From contig JADFLR010000025.1 of assembly GCA_022564295.1 (NCBI GenBank), positions 1 through 62,001 of the forward strand: a stretch of DNA of 62,001 bases. The letters are read 5' to 3'. Position numbers and translations under genes: made by a program. This document shows positions 49,127 to 56,640 of this stretch, one piece after another (position 1 is the stretch's first letter; every line of letters starts with the position of its first letter). This DNA is from Bacteroidota bacterium (GTDB lineage: Bacteria > Bacteroidota > Ignavibacteria > Ignavibacteriales > Ignavibacteriaceae). The notes below the pieces were generated by a model. That model was not told the DNA's origin, did no database searches, and was given only the letters and a program-made list of their open reading frames with translations.

Positions 49127-49387
49127 ATGACTATAAAAGAAGCAGTAATAATTGCTACAAATTATTTTACTGAATTATATGACGGAAGATATACCAATTT
49201 AGCATTAGAGGAAGTTGAGCGCTCCGAAGGAGGCGGTTCATGGTATATTACGCTTGGATATGACGTTAAAATTGAGGAAACGCTTCCACTTCCGGGTCTC
49301 ACGCCAAGAACTGAAAGAAAGTATAAAATATTTGAAATTAATATTGGAACCGAGGAAGTAGTATCAATGAAGATAAGAAAAGTCTAA
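49127..49387 (+). CDS. small protein coupled to a PIN-domain gene (possible antitoxin)
   Basis: An 86-residue protein with an N-terminal helix (IKEAVIIATNYFTEL) and then strands (WYITLGYDVKIEETLPL, YKIFEINIGTEEVVSMKI), a helix-plus-sheet pattern reminiscent of a small PepSY/cystatin-like domain. I recognise no named family. AGGTAAATAATC precedes the ATG. Its stop overlaps the start of a PIN-domain gene by one base (TAATG), typical of coupled two-gene modules. It has no obvious DNA-binding motif, so it would be a non-classical antitoxin if it is one. Confidence 0.65.
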   Translation: MTIKEAVIIATNYFTELYDGRYTNLALEEVERSEGGGSWYITLGYDVKIEETLPLPGLTPRTERKYKIFEINIGTEEVVSMKIRKV

Positions 49388-49878
49388 TGATAGACTACTT
49401 TGAAAGTATAATAGTAAAATATTCAAATAAGGGATTAATTATTGATACAAATTTATTTTTACTATTAGTTATTGGAACTGCAAATCAGAATCGCATCGAA
49501 TCATTCAAGAGAACAAGCCGATATTTAATTGAAGATTATAAAATTCTGAGTGGTATAGTTTCAAACTTTAATATCCTTATCACAACTCCCAATATATTGA
49601 CAGAAGTAAGCAATCTATTGAACCATTTAGATCAACGCGAGAAATTATTATACTATCAATACTTTGATACGTTTATAAGAAAAATGAATGAAAATTTTAT
49701 AAAAAGTAATAAAGTTTCATCTAATAATTTGTTTTCAAAATTTGGGCTTACCGATCTTTCAATATTTGAAGTATCAAAAGGTTCATATCTAGTATTAACA
49801 GATGATTTAGAATTATATCATTACCTGAGTAACAAAAAAGTTGATGTTATTAATTTTAACCACCTACGAATCTATTGA
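49387..49878 (+). CDS. PIN-domain-like protein, possible ribonuclease toxin
   Basis: A 163-residue protein with the acidic residues of the PIN nuclease fold in the expected order: Asp20 (LIIDTN), Glu73 (NILTEVSN), Asp123 (GLTDLSI) and Asp139/140 (LTDDLEL). PIN proteins are metal-dependent RNases and many act as toxins of VapBC pairs. The loop between Asp20 and Glu73 is longer than in VapC, and the partner upstream is not a VapB-like DNA-binding protein. The toxin role is therefore a hypothesis. The terminal segment is strand-rich (VDVINFNHLRIY). Confidence 0.7.
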   Translation: MIDYFESIIVKYSNKGLIIDTNLFLLLVIGTANQNRIESFKRTSRYLIEDYKILSGIVSNFNILITTPNILTEVSNLLNHLDQREKLLYYQYFDTFIRKMNENFIKSNKVSSNNLFSKFGLTDLSIFEVSKGSYLVLTDDLELYHYLSNKKVDVINFNHLRIY

Positions 49879-49927
49879 TGATTGATAGCTTTATATCACC
49901 TTGACAGGAAATTTGTAAGTATCATCA

Positions 49928-49960
49928 TAAAAAAAACTCTCCATTTCTGAAGAGCCTTTT
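49928..49960 (-). terminator. intrinsic terminator after rpsT
   Basis: On the - strand: stem CTCTTC/GGAGAG (+ strand positions 49949-49954 and 49937-49942) with loop AGAAAT, followed by eight T. The + strand also has T-rich sequence after the stem, so it may work for the PIN gene too. Confidence 0.65.
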
Positions 49961-49987
49961 CTTTAAAAATAAAATTTTGATTGCAAC

Positions 49988-50266
49988 TTACTCTTTAGTC
50001 TCCTTTTCAGTTGGTTGTAAACTGTTTAAGTGCTTTGTAAGCCGAGATTTTTTACGTGCAGCATTGTTCCTGTGAATTCTTCCGCGAGTTGTACTCTTAT
50101 CTAATAAAGCAATAGCTTCTTTATAATTCTTTTCGGCGTCTTCAATTTTTTCGGCGCCTAAAACCTTCTTCATAGTAGATTTAATTCTTGTAGAAGTTAT
50201 TTTATTTCTCACTCTTTTCTTTTCATTCGTTCGAATTCTTTTCTTTGCAGATTTATGATTTGCCAT
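49988..50266 (-). CDS. rpsT: 30S ribosomal protein S20
   Basis: A 92-residue basic protein that binds 16S rRNA early in 30S assembly. MANHKSAKKRIRTNEKKRVRN, the IKSTMKKVL helix and the RGRIHRNNAARKKSRLTKHL stretch are typical of S20. AAGGTAAGAATG supports the start. Its terminator overlaps the end region of the PIN gene. Confidence 0.96.
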   Translation of the reverse strand: MANHKSAKKRIRTNEKKRVRNKITSTRIKSTMKKVLGAEKIEDAEKNYKEAIALLDKSTTRGRIHRNNAARKKSRLTKHLNSLQPTEKETKE

Positions 50267-50306
50267 TCTTACCTTTTTCTTAAAATTCTTTAAAAATTAG
50301 TCTCAA

Positions 50307-50335
50307 AATATAAAGATTTGTAAATTTCATGTCAA
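50307..50335 (-). promoter_or_regulatory. rpsT promoter
   Basis: On the - strand, TTGACA (+ positions 50330-50335) is followed after 17 bp by TATATT (50307-50312), then TTG, which also fits TATATTTTG-like elements of the Bacteroidetes group. Perfect consensus -35, optimal spacing, and ~40 bp upstream of rpsT. The clearest promoter in the window. Confidence 0.65.
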
Positions 50336-50393
50336 ATTAGAGTTTAGTAATTTCAAATACCATTATGCTAAAATTAACTAAAAAATCAGTTTT

Positions 50394-51032
50394 GTGCTAA
50401 AAGTAAACGAAATATATCATTCAATCCAAGGAGAAAGCTCAAAATCAGGGCTGCCTTGCGTTTTTGTGCGTTTAACTTATTGCAATTTAAGGTGTACTTA
50501 TTGCGACACAGAGTACGCCTTTTATGAGGGTGAAGACAAAACCATAAGGGAAATCATCAATGAGGTTAAGAAATACAATTGTAAATTGGTAGAGATAACG
50601 GGTGGAGAACCGCTCGTTCAGGATGAGTCTCTGGAATTAATGAAAAGATTGTGTGATGAAGGATTTGAAGTAATGCTGGAAACAGGAGGGAGCTTGCCAA
50701 TAAAAGATATTGATGAAAGAGTTTTGATAATAATGGATTTAAAATGTCCTTCGAGCAAAATGGAAAAGAAAAATCTGTATGAGAACATCAATTTTCTTAA
50801 ACCGGCAGATGAACTGAAATTTGTGATAGGTAACAGGGAAGATTACAATTGGTCGAAGGAAATTATTTCTAAATATTATTTAAAAAATAAAAGTAAAATT
50901 TTATTTTCAGTAGTGTTTGGTGAACTTGAACCAGTAGCTTTGGTTAACTGGATAATTGAAGATAAACTTGATGTGCGATATCAATTGCAAATGCATAAAT
51001 ATATCTGGCATCCGGAAACAAAAAGTGTATGA
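50394..51032 (+). CDS. queE: 7-carboxy-7-deazaguanine synthase QueE
   Basis: A 212-residue radical-SAM enzyme that converts CPH4 to 7-carboxy-7-deazaguanine in queuosine synthesis. The cluster cysteines are Cys30, Cys34 and Cys37 in TYCNLRCTYCDTEYAF (CX3CX2C). EITGGEPL and DLKCPSSK are family motifs. The start is GTG 50394. It overlaps queD by four bases. Confidence 0.94.
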   Translation: MLKVNEIYHSIQGESSKSGLPCVFVRLTYCNLRCTYCDTEYAFYEGEDKTIREIINEVKKYNCKLVEITGGEPLVQDESLELMKRLCDEGFEVMLETGGSLPIKDIDERVLIIMDLKCPSSKMEKKNLYENINFLKPADELKFVIGNREDYNWSKEIISKYYLKNKSKILFSVVFGELEPVALVNWIIEDKLDVRYQLQMHKYIWHPETKSV

Positions 51033-51448
51033 TGAAGATTGCAAAAGAATTCCACTGGGAAATGGGTCATCGTTTACCCGAACATTTTGGCTTATGTAAA
51101 AATATTCACGGGCACTCATATAAAATGATAATTGAGTTTGAAGGCAAGCTGGATGAACAGGGAATGGTAATCGATTTTTATGATGTGGAGAAGATGATAT
51201 CCCCAATCATTGATGAACTTGATCACGCATTTATGGTAAAAAATGATGATAAATTAACACTTGATTTTTTAGAAAAACTAAACTCAAAAAAAGTTGTGGT
51301 TAATTTCTTTACTACCGTAGAAAACATTTGCAAATATATTTCAGAAAAAATAATTAAAAGTAAGTTACCTGATAATATAGAAAATGTGAGAGTCAGAGTT
51401 TATGAAACTTCAGAGGATTATGCTGAAGTTTGTGTGGCTACGAATTAA
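51029..51448 (+). CDS. queD: 6-carboxy-5,6,7,8-tetrahydropterin synthase QueD
   Basis: A 139-residue enzyme that makes 6-carboxytetrahydropterin from dihydroneopterin triphosphate, just before QueE in the queuosine pathway. Zinc-site histidines include His14 (EMGHRL), His27 and His29 (NIHGHSYKM); the nucleophile is Cys23 (GLCKNIHGH). The downstream DELDHAFMV segment is also typical. It overlaps the queE stop (ATGA). Other queuosine genes (queC, queF) are not in the window. Confidence 0.94.
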   Translation: MMKIAKEFHWEMGHRLPEHFGLCKNIHGHSYKMIIEFEGKLDEQGMVIDFYDVEKMISPIIDELDHAFMVKNDDKLTLDFLEKLNSKKVVVNFFTTVENICKYISEKIIKSKLPDNIENVRVRVYETSEDYAEVCVATN

Positions 51449-51494
51449 CACTAATTTTCATACAAAGAATTCATTGAAATTATAAGACTACAAT

Positions 51495-53507
51495 TCACTT
51501 CACCATCTTCTCCAACTTAGCAATCTCATCCCTAAGCGAAGCTGCTTTTTCAAATTCAAGATCTTTAGCAGCCTCGTGCATTTGATCGCGTAATTGTTCA
51601 ATCAAATCCTGCTTCTGATCTTTATCCATATATTTAAGAATGGGTTCTGCTACTTTTGTAAACCCGTAATCTTCTTTTCCATCCCTCTTTCTAACATCTG
51701 CAATGGAAGTTGAATTCATTATCTCTTCAACACTTTTATAAATTGTTGCAGGTACAATGTTATTCTTCTCATTATACTCTTTTTGCAGTTTTCTTCGCCT
51801 GTTTGTTTCTATTATTGTCTTCTGCATCGATTGTGTAATTACATCGGCATACATTATAACTATGCCGTTTACATTTCGTGCTGTTCTCCCCGCAGTTTGC
51901 ATTAACGATCTTTCACTTCTTAAGAATCCTTCCTTATCAGCATCAATAATTGCTACAAGGGAAACTTCCGGCAGATCCAATCCTTCACGTAACAAATTAA
52001 CACCAACCAAAACATCAAATTCACCAAGCCGCAGATCACGAAGTATCTCAACTCTTTCCAAAGAATCAATATCGCTGTGGATGTAGCGAACAAGTATTCC
52101 AATTTTATCCAAATAGTCTGCGAGGTCTTCCGCCATCTTTTTTGTGAGAGTTGTTACAAGTGTTCTCTCTTTCCGTGTAACTCTTTCGCGTATCTCTCCA
52201 ATAAGATCATCGATCTGCCCGGTAATAGGTCTTACTTCAATTGGCGGATCGAGAAGACCGGTGGGACGAATTATCTGCTCAACTATAACACCATCACTTT
52301 TTTCCAATTCGTAATCGGAGGGTGTTGCGCTAATGAAGACCAACTGGTTTAACTTTGCATTAAATTCTTCAAATTTCATCGGTCTGTTATCTAATGCGGA
52401 TGGAAGACGAAATCCATAGTCAACGAGATTCTCTTTTCTTTTTCTGTCTCCTTTATACATTGCTCTTAGCTGAGGTATAGTAACATGAGATTCATCAATC
52501 ACCAACAGAAAATCATCCGGGAAATAATCGAGAATTGTGTATGGTCTTGAGCCGGGTTCTCTGCCATCCATATGACGCGAGTAATTTTCAATACCGGAAC
52601 AGTATCCTATTTCCTTTATCATCTCGATATCAAAACGCGTGCGCTGCTCGATGCGTTGTGCTTCAACGTACTTCTCTTCTTTCCTGAAATAGTCCAACCG
52701 TTCTTTCAGTTCCTCTTCGATACTGTACATTGCTTTCTGTAATTTGTCTCTGTCTGTCACAAAATACTTCGCTGGATACACAGGAGCCGATTCAACTTCC
52801 CTAATAACTTTACCGGTTTGTGAATCAATAATCGAAAGCCGTTCTATTTCATCATCCCAAAACTCAATGCGCAAAGCTTCTTCATACTGGTATGCAGGAA
52901 TTATCTCAATAACATCGCCCCTTGCCCGAAAAGTGCCTCGCGTAAAATCAACATCATTTCTTACAAAATGAATATCAATTAAATTACGTAAAAGTTTTTT
53001 CCTTTCAACTCGTTCACCTTTTCTTATAAAAATTATTTGATCTGCATAGTCCTGAGGTGCCCCGATTCCGTAAATACAGCTAACACTTGCAACAACAATT
53101 ACATCGGATCTTCCTTCAATTAACGAAGTGGTTGCTTTTAAACGAAGGCGGTCAATCTCTTCATTTATTGAAAAATCTTTTTCTATATAGAGATCACTTT
53201 TAACAACATAAGCTTCGGGTTGATAGTAATCGTAATAGCTGATGAAAAACTCTACTGCATTGTTAGGAAAGAACCCTTTGAATTCAGAGTAAAGCTGTGC
53301 AGCAAGAGTTTTGTTGTGGGATATTATAAGAGATGGTTTGTTAACTTCTTTAATTACATTTGAGATGGTAAAAGTTTTCCCGCTTCCTGTAACACCAAGA
53401 AGAGTTTGAAATTTATCACCGCGGTTTAATCCTTCTACAAGTTGTTCTATTGCTTGCGGTTGATCGCCGGTGGGACTATAATTTGATACAAGTTCAAATT
53501 TATTCAT
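51495..53507 (-). CDS. uvrB: excinuclease ABC subunit B
   Basis: A 670-residue nucleotide-excision-repair helicase that verifies damage with UvrA and recruits UvrC. Walker A is GVTGSGKT at 38-45. The beta-hairpin [13 protein letters not shown] and the VIDESHVT and [21 protein letters not shown] helicase motifs are intact. A UVR domain closes the protein ([24 protein letters not shown], about 632-665). A CcmE-like gene lies five bases upstream on the same strand. Confidence 0.97.
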   Translation of the reverse strand: MNKFELVSNYSPTGDQPQAIEQLVEGLNRGDKFQTLLGVTGSGKTFTISNVIKEVNKPSLIISHNKTLAAQLYSEFKGFFPNNAVEFFISYYDYYQPEAYVVKSDLYIEKDFSINEEIDRLRLKATTSLIEGRSDVIVVASVSCIYGIGAPQDYADQIIFIRKGERVERKKLLRNLIDIHFVRNDVDFTRGTFRARGDVIEIIPAYQYEEALRIEFWDDEIERLSIIDSQTGKVIREVESAPVYPAKYFVTDRDKLQKAMYSIEEELKERLDYFRKEEKYVEAQRIEQRTRFDIEMIKEIGYCSGIENYSRHMDGREPGSRPYTILDYFPDDFLLVIDESHVTIPQLRAMYKGDRKRKENLVDYGFRLPSALDNRPMKFEEFNAKLNQLVFISATPSDYELEKSDGVIVEQIIRPTGLLDPPIEVRPITGQIDDLIGEIRERVTRKERTLVTTLTKKMAEDLADYLDKIGILVRYIHSDIDSLERVEILRDLRLGEFDVLVGVNLLREGLDLPEVSLVAIIDADKEGFLRSERSLMQTAGRTARNVNGIVIMYADVITQSMQKTIIETNRRRKLQKEYNEKNNIVPATIYKSVEEIMNSTSIADVRKRDGKEDYGFTKVAEPILKYMDKDQKQDLIEQLRDQMHEAAKDLEFEKAASLRDEIAKLEKMVK

Positions 53508-53512
53508 TTGCT

Positions 53513-53836
53513 TTAATCAAGCAGCACATCGTGTGCATGAAAAGAATCTTTATTAAGATGTCCCCGCAGCACTATTATTTTTGCCGATTCAAGTCCCAAT
53601 GGAATACGATCTGCATGAACCAGGACAACTTTTCCTGTTTTATCAACTGCGAAGAATTCGTTATTGTTTATTCCTTTGTCCTGAAGAATCTCTACTTTTA
53701 TATCTTTCACTGCACTGTTATTTGTGTCAAAATCCGAGAATGAGCCAAGACCTTCTTTGGAGAAATAAATAAAATAAACAAGCGCTATGATAATTATTAC
53801 AAGTAACGGTAAAATTAATTTCTGTAAATGTTTCAT
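53513..53836 (-). CDS. CcmE-like OB-fold membrane protein
   Basis: A 107-residue protein with one N-terminal membrane helix (about 9-27) and an extracytoplasmic beta domain. The end, [29 protein letters not shown], resembles CcmE, where IPPLFREGxGVVVEGxL..F.AxEVL ends the OB fold. The heme-binding His motif of CcmE (VLAKHDE) is not seen because the protein stops right after DVLLD. It could be a truncated or different OB-fold protein. It precedes uvrB by five bases, without other cytochrome c maturation genes. Confidence 0.5.
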   Translation of the reverse strand: MKHLQKLILPLLVIIIIALVYFIYFSKEGLGSFSDFDTNNSAVKDIKVEILQDKGINNNEFFAVDKTGKVVLVHADRIPLGLESAKIIVLRGHLNKDSFHAHDVLLD

Positions 53837-53926
53837 AATCTTGTTTCCTTACTAAGTGAAAGGCAAATTTAGTTATTTTTATTAGTAGTAAAAATGAAAT
53901 TTTAGTAACTCTGAATAAGGAATATT

Positions 53927-54057
53927 ATGAACAATCAGAAAATATGGATAGCCGCTGCCGGATCAATTAGTTTAGCAGGGTGGCTTTAAGTACTTTTGGC
54001 GCACCCAGACTGGGTGATCAAGTCTCAAGTGAAATGTTTTATAGTTGGATTACTTAA
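53927..54057 (+). pseudogene. frameshifted micro-gene, one membrane segment
   Basis: TAAGG precedes an ATG at 53927 with good spacing. Frame 0 reads MNNQKIWIAAAGSISLAG and stops at 53987-53989 (TAA). A one-base shift in the GGG run at about 53978-53980 continues as VALSTFGAPRLGDQ and runs to TAA at 54055-54057. The combined ~43-residue product has one hydrophobic helix. It looks like a small coding gene with a single-base indel, whether real or from sequencing. No family recognised. Confidence 0.45.
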
Positions 54058-54601
54058 TCGCTCGTAATTTAAAATAAACTTCTTCCGGAGAAAAAATTCC
54101 AGCGAAAAATCTTTCATAAATTACCGGCTCAATGTTAACAATAAAATCCATCCACTTTAATGCAGCAAAATGTGATGTAATAAACTTCTTTTCAACAACT
54201 TCAAACTGTGCTTTACCTTTATAGTTTGTGCGATGATCCAATTTCCATTTTTCATAAAACCTAAGCTTTCGGTTACCTATGTATTCATAATTATCGAAGG
54301 TGCGGATGGAAAAAGGAATTTTATGATCGGGCTCGCCAAAGTATTTTGTGTTGAGGAAGAAAGGAGCATAAACAATTAGCAATCCATTAGGCTTAAGTAT
54401 TCTGTATATCTCTGAAATATAATCGTGAAAAATATTTAAATGCTCTAAAATGTGTGAAGCAAAAACTTCATCAAAAGTATTATCATCAAACGGATATGGA
54501 AATTTATTCAAATCGTGAATTTGATTTCCGCCATAATCAACAACGTCAAGATTAACATATCCTTCCTTAATGTCTTTACCGCAGCCGAGATTTAGTTTCA
54601 T
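54050..54601 (-). CDS. class I SAM-dependent methyltransferase
   Basis: A 183-residue Rossmann-fold methyltransferase. Motif I is LNLGCGKD (about residues 3-10), followed by VNLDVVDYGG, ASHILEHL (motif similar to post II) and YRILKPNGLLIVYAPFF. The substrate is unknown. It follows the YitT-type gene by 15 bases on the same strand, so the two are probably cotranscribed. Its stop overlaps the end of the putative micro-gene. Confidence 0.85.
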   Translation of the reverse strand: MKLNLGCGKDIKEGYVNLDVVDYGGNQIHDLNKFPYPFDDNTFDEVFASHILEHLNIFHDYISEIYRILKPNGLLIVYAPFFLNTKYFGEPDHKIPFSIRTFDNYEYIGNRKLRFYEKWKLDHRTNYKGKAQFEVVEKKFITSHFAALKWMDFIVNIEPVIYERFFAGIFSPEEVYFKLRAIK

Positions 54602-54616
54602 CAGAAAATTTTCTCT

Positions 54617-55588
54617 TTATTTTCTTAATGCTCTTTTTTTAATTACTCCACCGTGCGCATCCTTTATACTGTTCATAAAAATAAAGGCATCCGGATCGAT
54701 TTTATCGATTTCCCTTTTTAGTTTAGTAAGTTCAAGCCTTGTAACTACTGTATAAACAATATCAACCTTTTGTAATTCGTCTCCTTGTTTGCCAAATCCA
54801 CGTTTACCGGAATACAGCGTAACACCCCTTCCTAAGTTTTCTATAATTGCTAATCTTATTTCTTCACTTTTATTAGAGATAACGGAAACACCTGTATATT
54901 CTTCAACACCTTCAATTACAAAATCTACTGTTCTTGAGGCCGCAAGGTATGTTAAAATTGCATATAATGCTATCTCGACAGATAAAACATAAGCACCAAA
55001 TAAAAATATAATCGTATTGAATATCAAAATAATGTCACCAATAGTTAGACCAATTCGTTTACTTAAATAAATCGCAAGTACTTCTGTACCGTCAATTACA
55101 GCCCCACCCCTAATTGATAATCCAATACCAAGACCCAGAAAAAAACCACCGAATATAGCAACAAGTAATTTATCTGCTGTAACAACCGGGTATGGAATAA
55201 AATAGACTGTAAGAGCAAGCCCTATTATGGCTATGAAACTTTTCATTGCGAATGTTTTACCTATTTGCGAAAAACCAACAACCAGGAAAGGAAAATTTAT
55301 TACTATAAGCAGAACCGATAGGGAGACACCAGTAATCTGTTGTACTAATAACGATATACCTGTTACTCCACCATCAATAAAAGAATTTGGAAGCAAGAAC
55401 CCTTTTAACCCGAAACCGGCAGATGCAATGGCAAACAAAATGAGCATTGCATCTTTAATAAAATAAGGAAAATAAAATTTATATTTATTGATATTTTCTT
55501 GCGATTGTTCCTCATCAGATTTTATATCTGTCTTTTTAGATTTTCCGAATAGAATATCAATAATTATTTGGTAGGATTTCTTTTTCAA
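54617..55588 (-). CDS. YitT family membrane protein (DUF161/DUF2179)
   Basis: A 323-residue protein with a charged N-terminal tail, five to six membrane helices (about 45-235; FGLKGFLLPNSFIDGGVTGISLL, GLGIGLSIRGGAVIDGTEVLAI are family-typical) and a C-terminal DUF2179 domain (about 240-320). Function is not established. It starts at TTG 55588. The long leader on the - strand contains a small stem near 55639-55662. Confidence 0.85.
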   Translation of the reverse strand: MKKKSYQIIIDILFGKSKKTDIKSDEEQSQENINKYKFYFPYFIKDAMLILFAIASAGFGLKGFLLPNSFIDGGVTGISLLVQQITGVSLSVLLIVINFPFLVVGFSQIGKTFAMKSFIAIIGLALTVYFIPYPVVTADKLLVAIFGGFFLGLGIGLSIRGGAVIDGTEVLAIYLSKRIGLTIGDIILIFNTIIFLFGAYVLSVEIALYAILTYLAASRTVDFVIEGVEEYTGVSVISNKSEEIRLAIIENLGRGVTLYSGKRGFGKQGDELQKVDIVYTVVTRLELTKLKREIDKIDPDAFIFMNSIKDAHGGVIKKRALRK

Positions 55589-55742
55589 GAATTTTAATTC
55601 CTTTAATGTGTATGATCAATAAATACGGAGTTTAGATCGGCAAGCACCGACATTTTCCTGCCCGGACTTGTATCGCATTTTAAGCAAAGCATAATCCAAA
55701 TTTATAAAAATGAAGTGAATTAAATAATTATTTTAAATAAAT

Positions 55743-55775
55743 AAAAAAGCCCGGCTCAAATGAGTCGGGCTTTTA
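55743..55775 (-). terminator. intrinsic terminator after rlpA-like gene
   Basis: On the - strand: long stem AAAAGCCCGACTC/GAGCCGGGCTTTT (one mismatch) with loop ATTT and T-run. It lies ~20 bp after the stop of the rlpA-like gene. Confidence 0.8.
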
Positions 55776-55795
55776 ATACAGTTTATGATTATAGA

Positions 55796-56287
55796 TTAGT
55801 TCAACGAAACTAATGGGTTATCAATTCCTTCGATAAATATTTCTTCAATCTTTAGTTTTTTAACACCGCTGCTAATCACATCAAGTTCTTCGGCAGCAGC
55901 TTTTGAAAGATCAATCTGGCGACCGGGGATGTAAGGACCTCGATCATTGATTCTAACAATTACAGATTTATTTGTTCTTGTATTCGTTACCCTAAGAAGA
56001 GTACCGAATCTTAAAGATTTATGAGCAGCAGTAAATGCATTCTGATCATAAATCTCTCCGTTAGCAGTTAATCTTCCGTGAAACCTTGGACCGTACCATG
56101 ACGCTCTCATTGTTCCACGATCAATATACCGGATAATTGAAGTATTGATAATGCTCTCCTCCTGAACCGATGCAAATTCCTCTGTAAGAAATGCGGTTTC
56201 GGAAGGTACCTTATCATTCGTAGCTATAGTGAAACCAACTAATCCAATCACAGCAAGAATCATTATCATTTTGCTTATTGACTTCAA
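55796..56287 (-). CDS. RlpA-like septal ring lytic transglycosylase family protein
   Basis: A 163-residue exported protein with an N-terminal membrane/signal segment (about 5-23) and a double-psi beta-barrel domain (about 58-140). [35 protein letters not shown] and [23 protein letters not shown] contain the conserved Glu/Asp region of RlpA. Related enzymes cleave naked peptidoglycan strands at the septum. The C-terminal SPOR domain is absent, so septal targeting is uncertain. The length is typical of short RlpA-like proteins. Confidence 0.9.
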   Translation of the reverse strand: MKSISKMIMILAVIGLVGFTIATNDKVPSETAFLTEEFASVQEESIINTSIIRYIDRGTMRASWYGPRFHGRLTANGEIYDQNAFTAAHKSLRFGTLLRVTNTRTNKSVIVRINDRGPYIPGRQIDLSKAAAEELDVISSGVKKLKIEEIFIEGIDNPLVSLN

Positions 56288-56640
56288 GAATCACCTCTTA
56301 GTTAATTAATAATTTCTTTTACCTTATAAAGTTAGGAATGCTGTAATCCAAAGACAATAAAAGAGTTACGCTAAGGGACTTAAAGTAGAATATGCAAAAA
56401 TATCGACTATTTGGGTTTTATGGTCGGATTACATTTTTTTCATAACAGAAGTAATAATATTGGATTAAAATAACAAGTTGAAAATGACCGTAATAGTTTT
56501 GTAAAAATTTTGATATGCGTAAAAATTTAATGAAATGTTGACTTCCACCTTCTTAGATGGTGGATACTTTAAATAAATTTTGGAAATGAAATAGGATAAT
56601 AAAATTACGAAAATAGTATTTTTTTAATTAGATTTATTTT
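56288..56640. promoter_or_regulatory. divergent gap with dyad in the APC-gene promoter region
   Basis: The gap separates the rlpA-like gene (-) from the permease gene (+). TTGACT at 56538-56543 is followed by a dyad TCCACC (56544-56549) / GGTGGA (56559-56564) extended inward to an 8-bp arm with one mismatch and TTA loop, then GATACT at 56563-56568. The dyad occupies the spacer between probable -35 and -10 elements. No ORF was seen in the rest. Confidence 0.4.

Noticed and set aside
54002-54016. CACCCAG-A-CTGGGTG palindrome
   Set aside because: Has no T-run and falls in the joined reading frame of the micro-gene, so coding sequence explains it as well as a regulatory site.
55639-55662. Small stem in the leader of the YitT-type gene (GGCAAG/CCTGCC)
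   Set aside because: Only six pairs including one G-T, with no known riboswitch core; too weak to call a structured leader.
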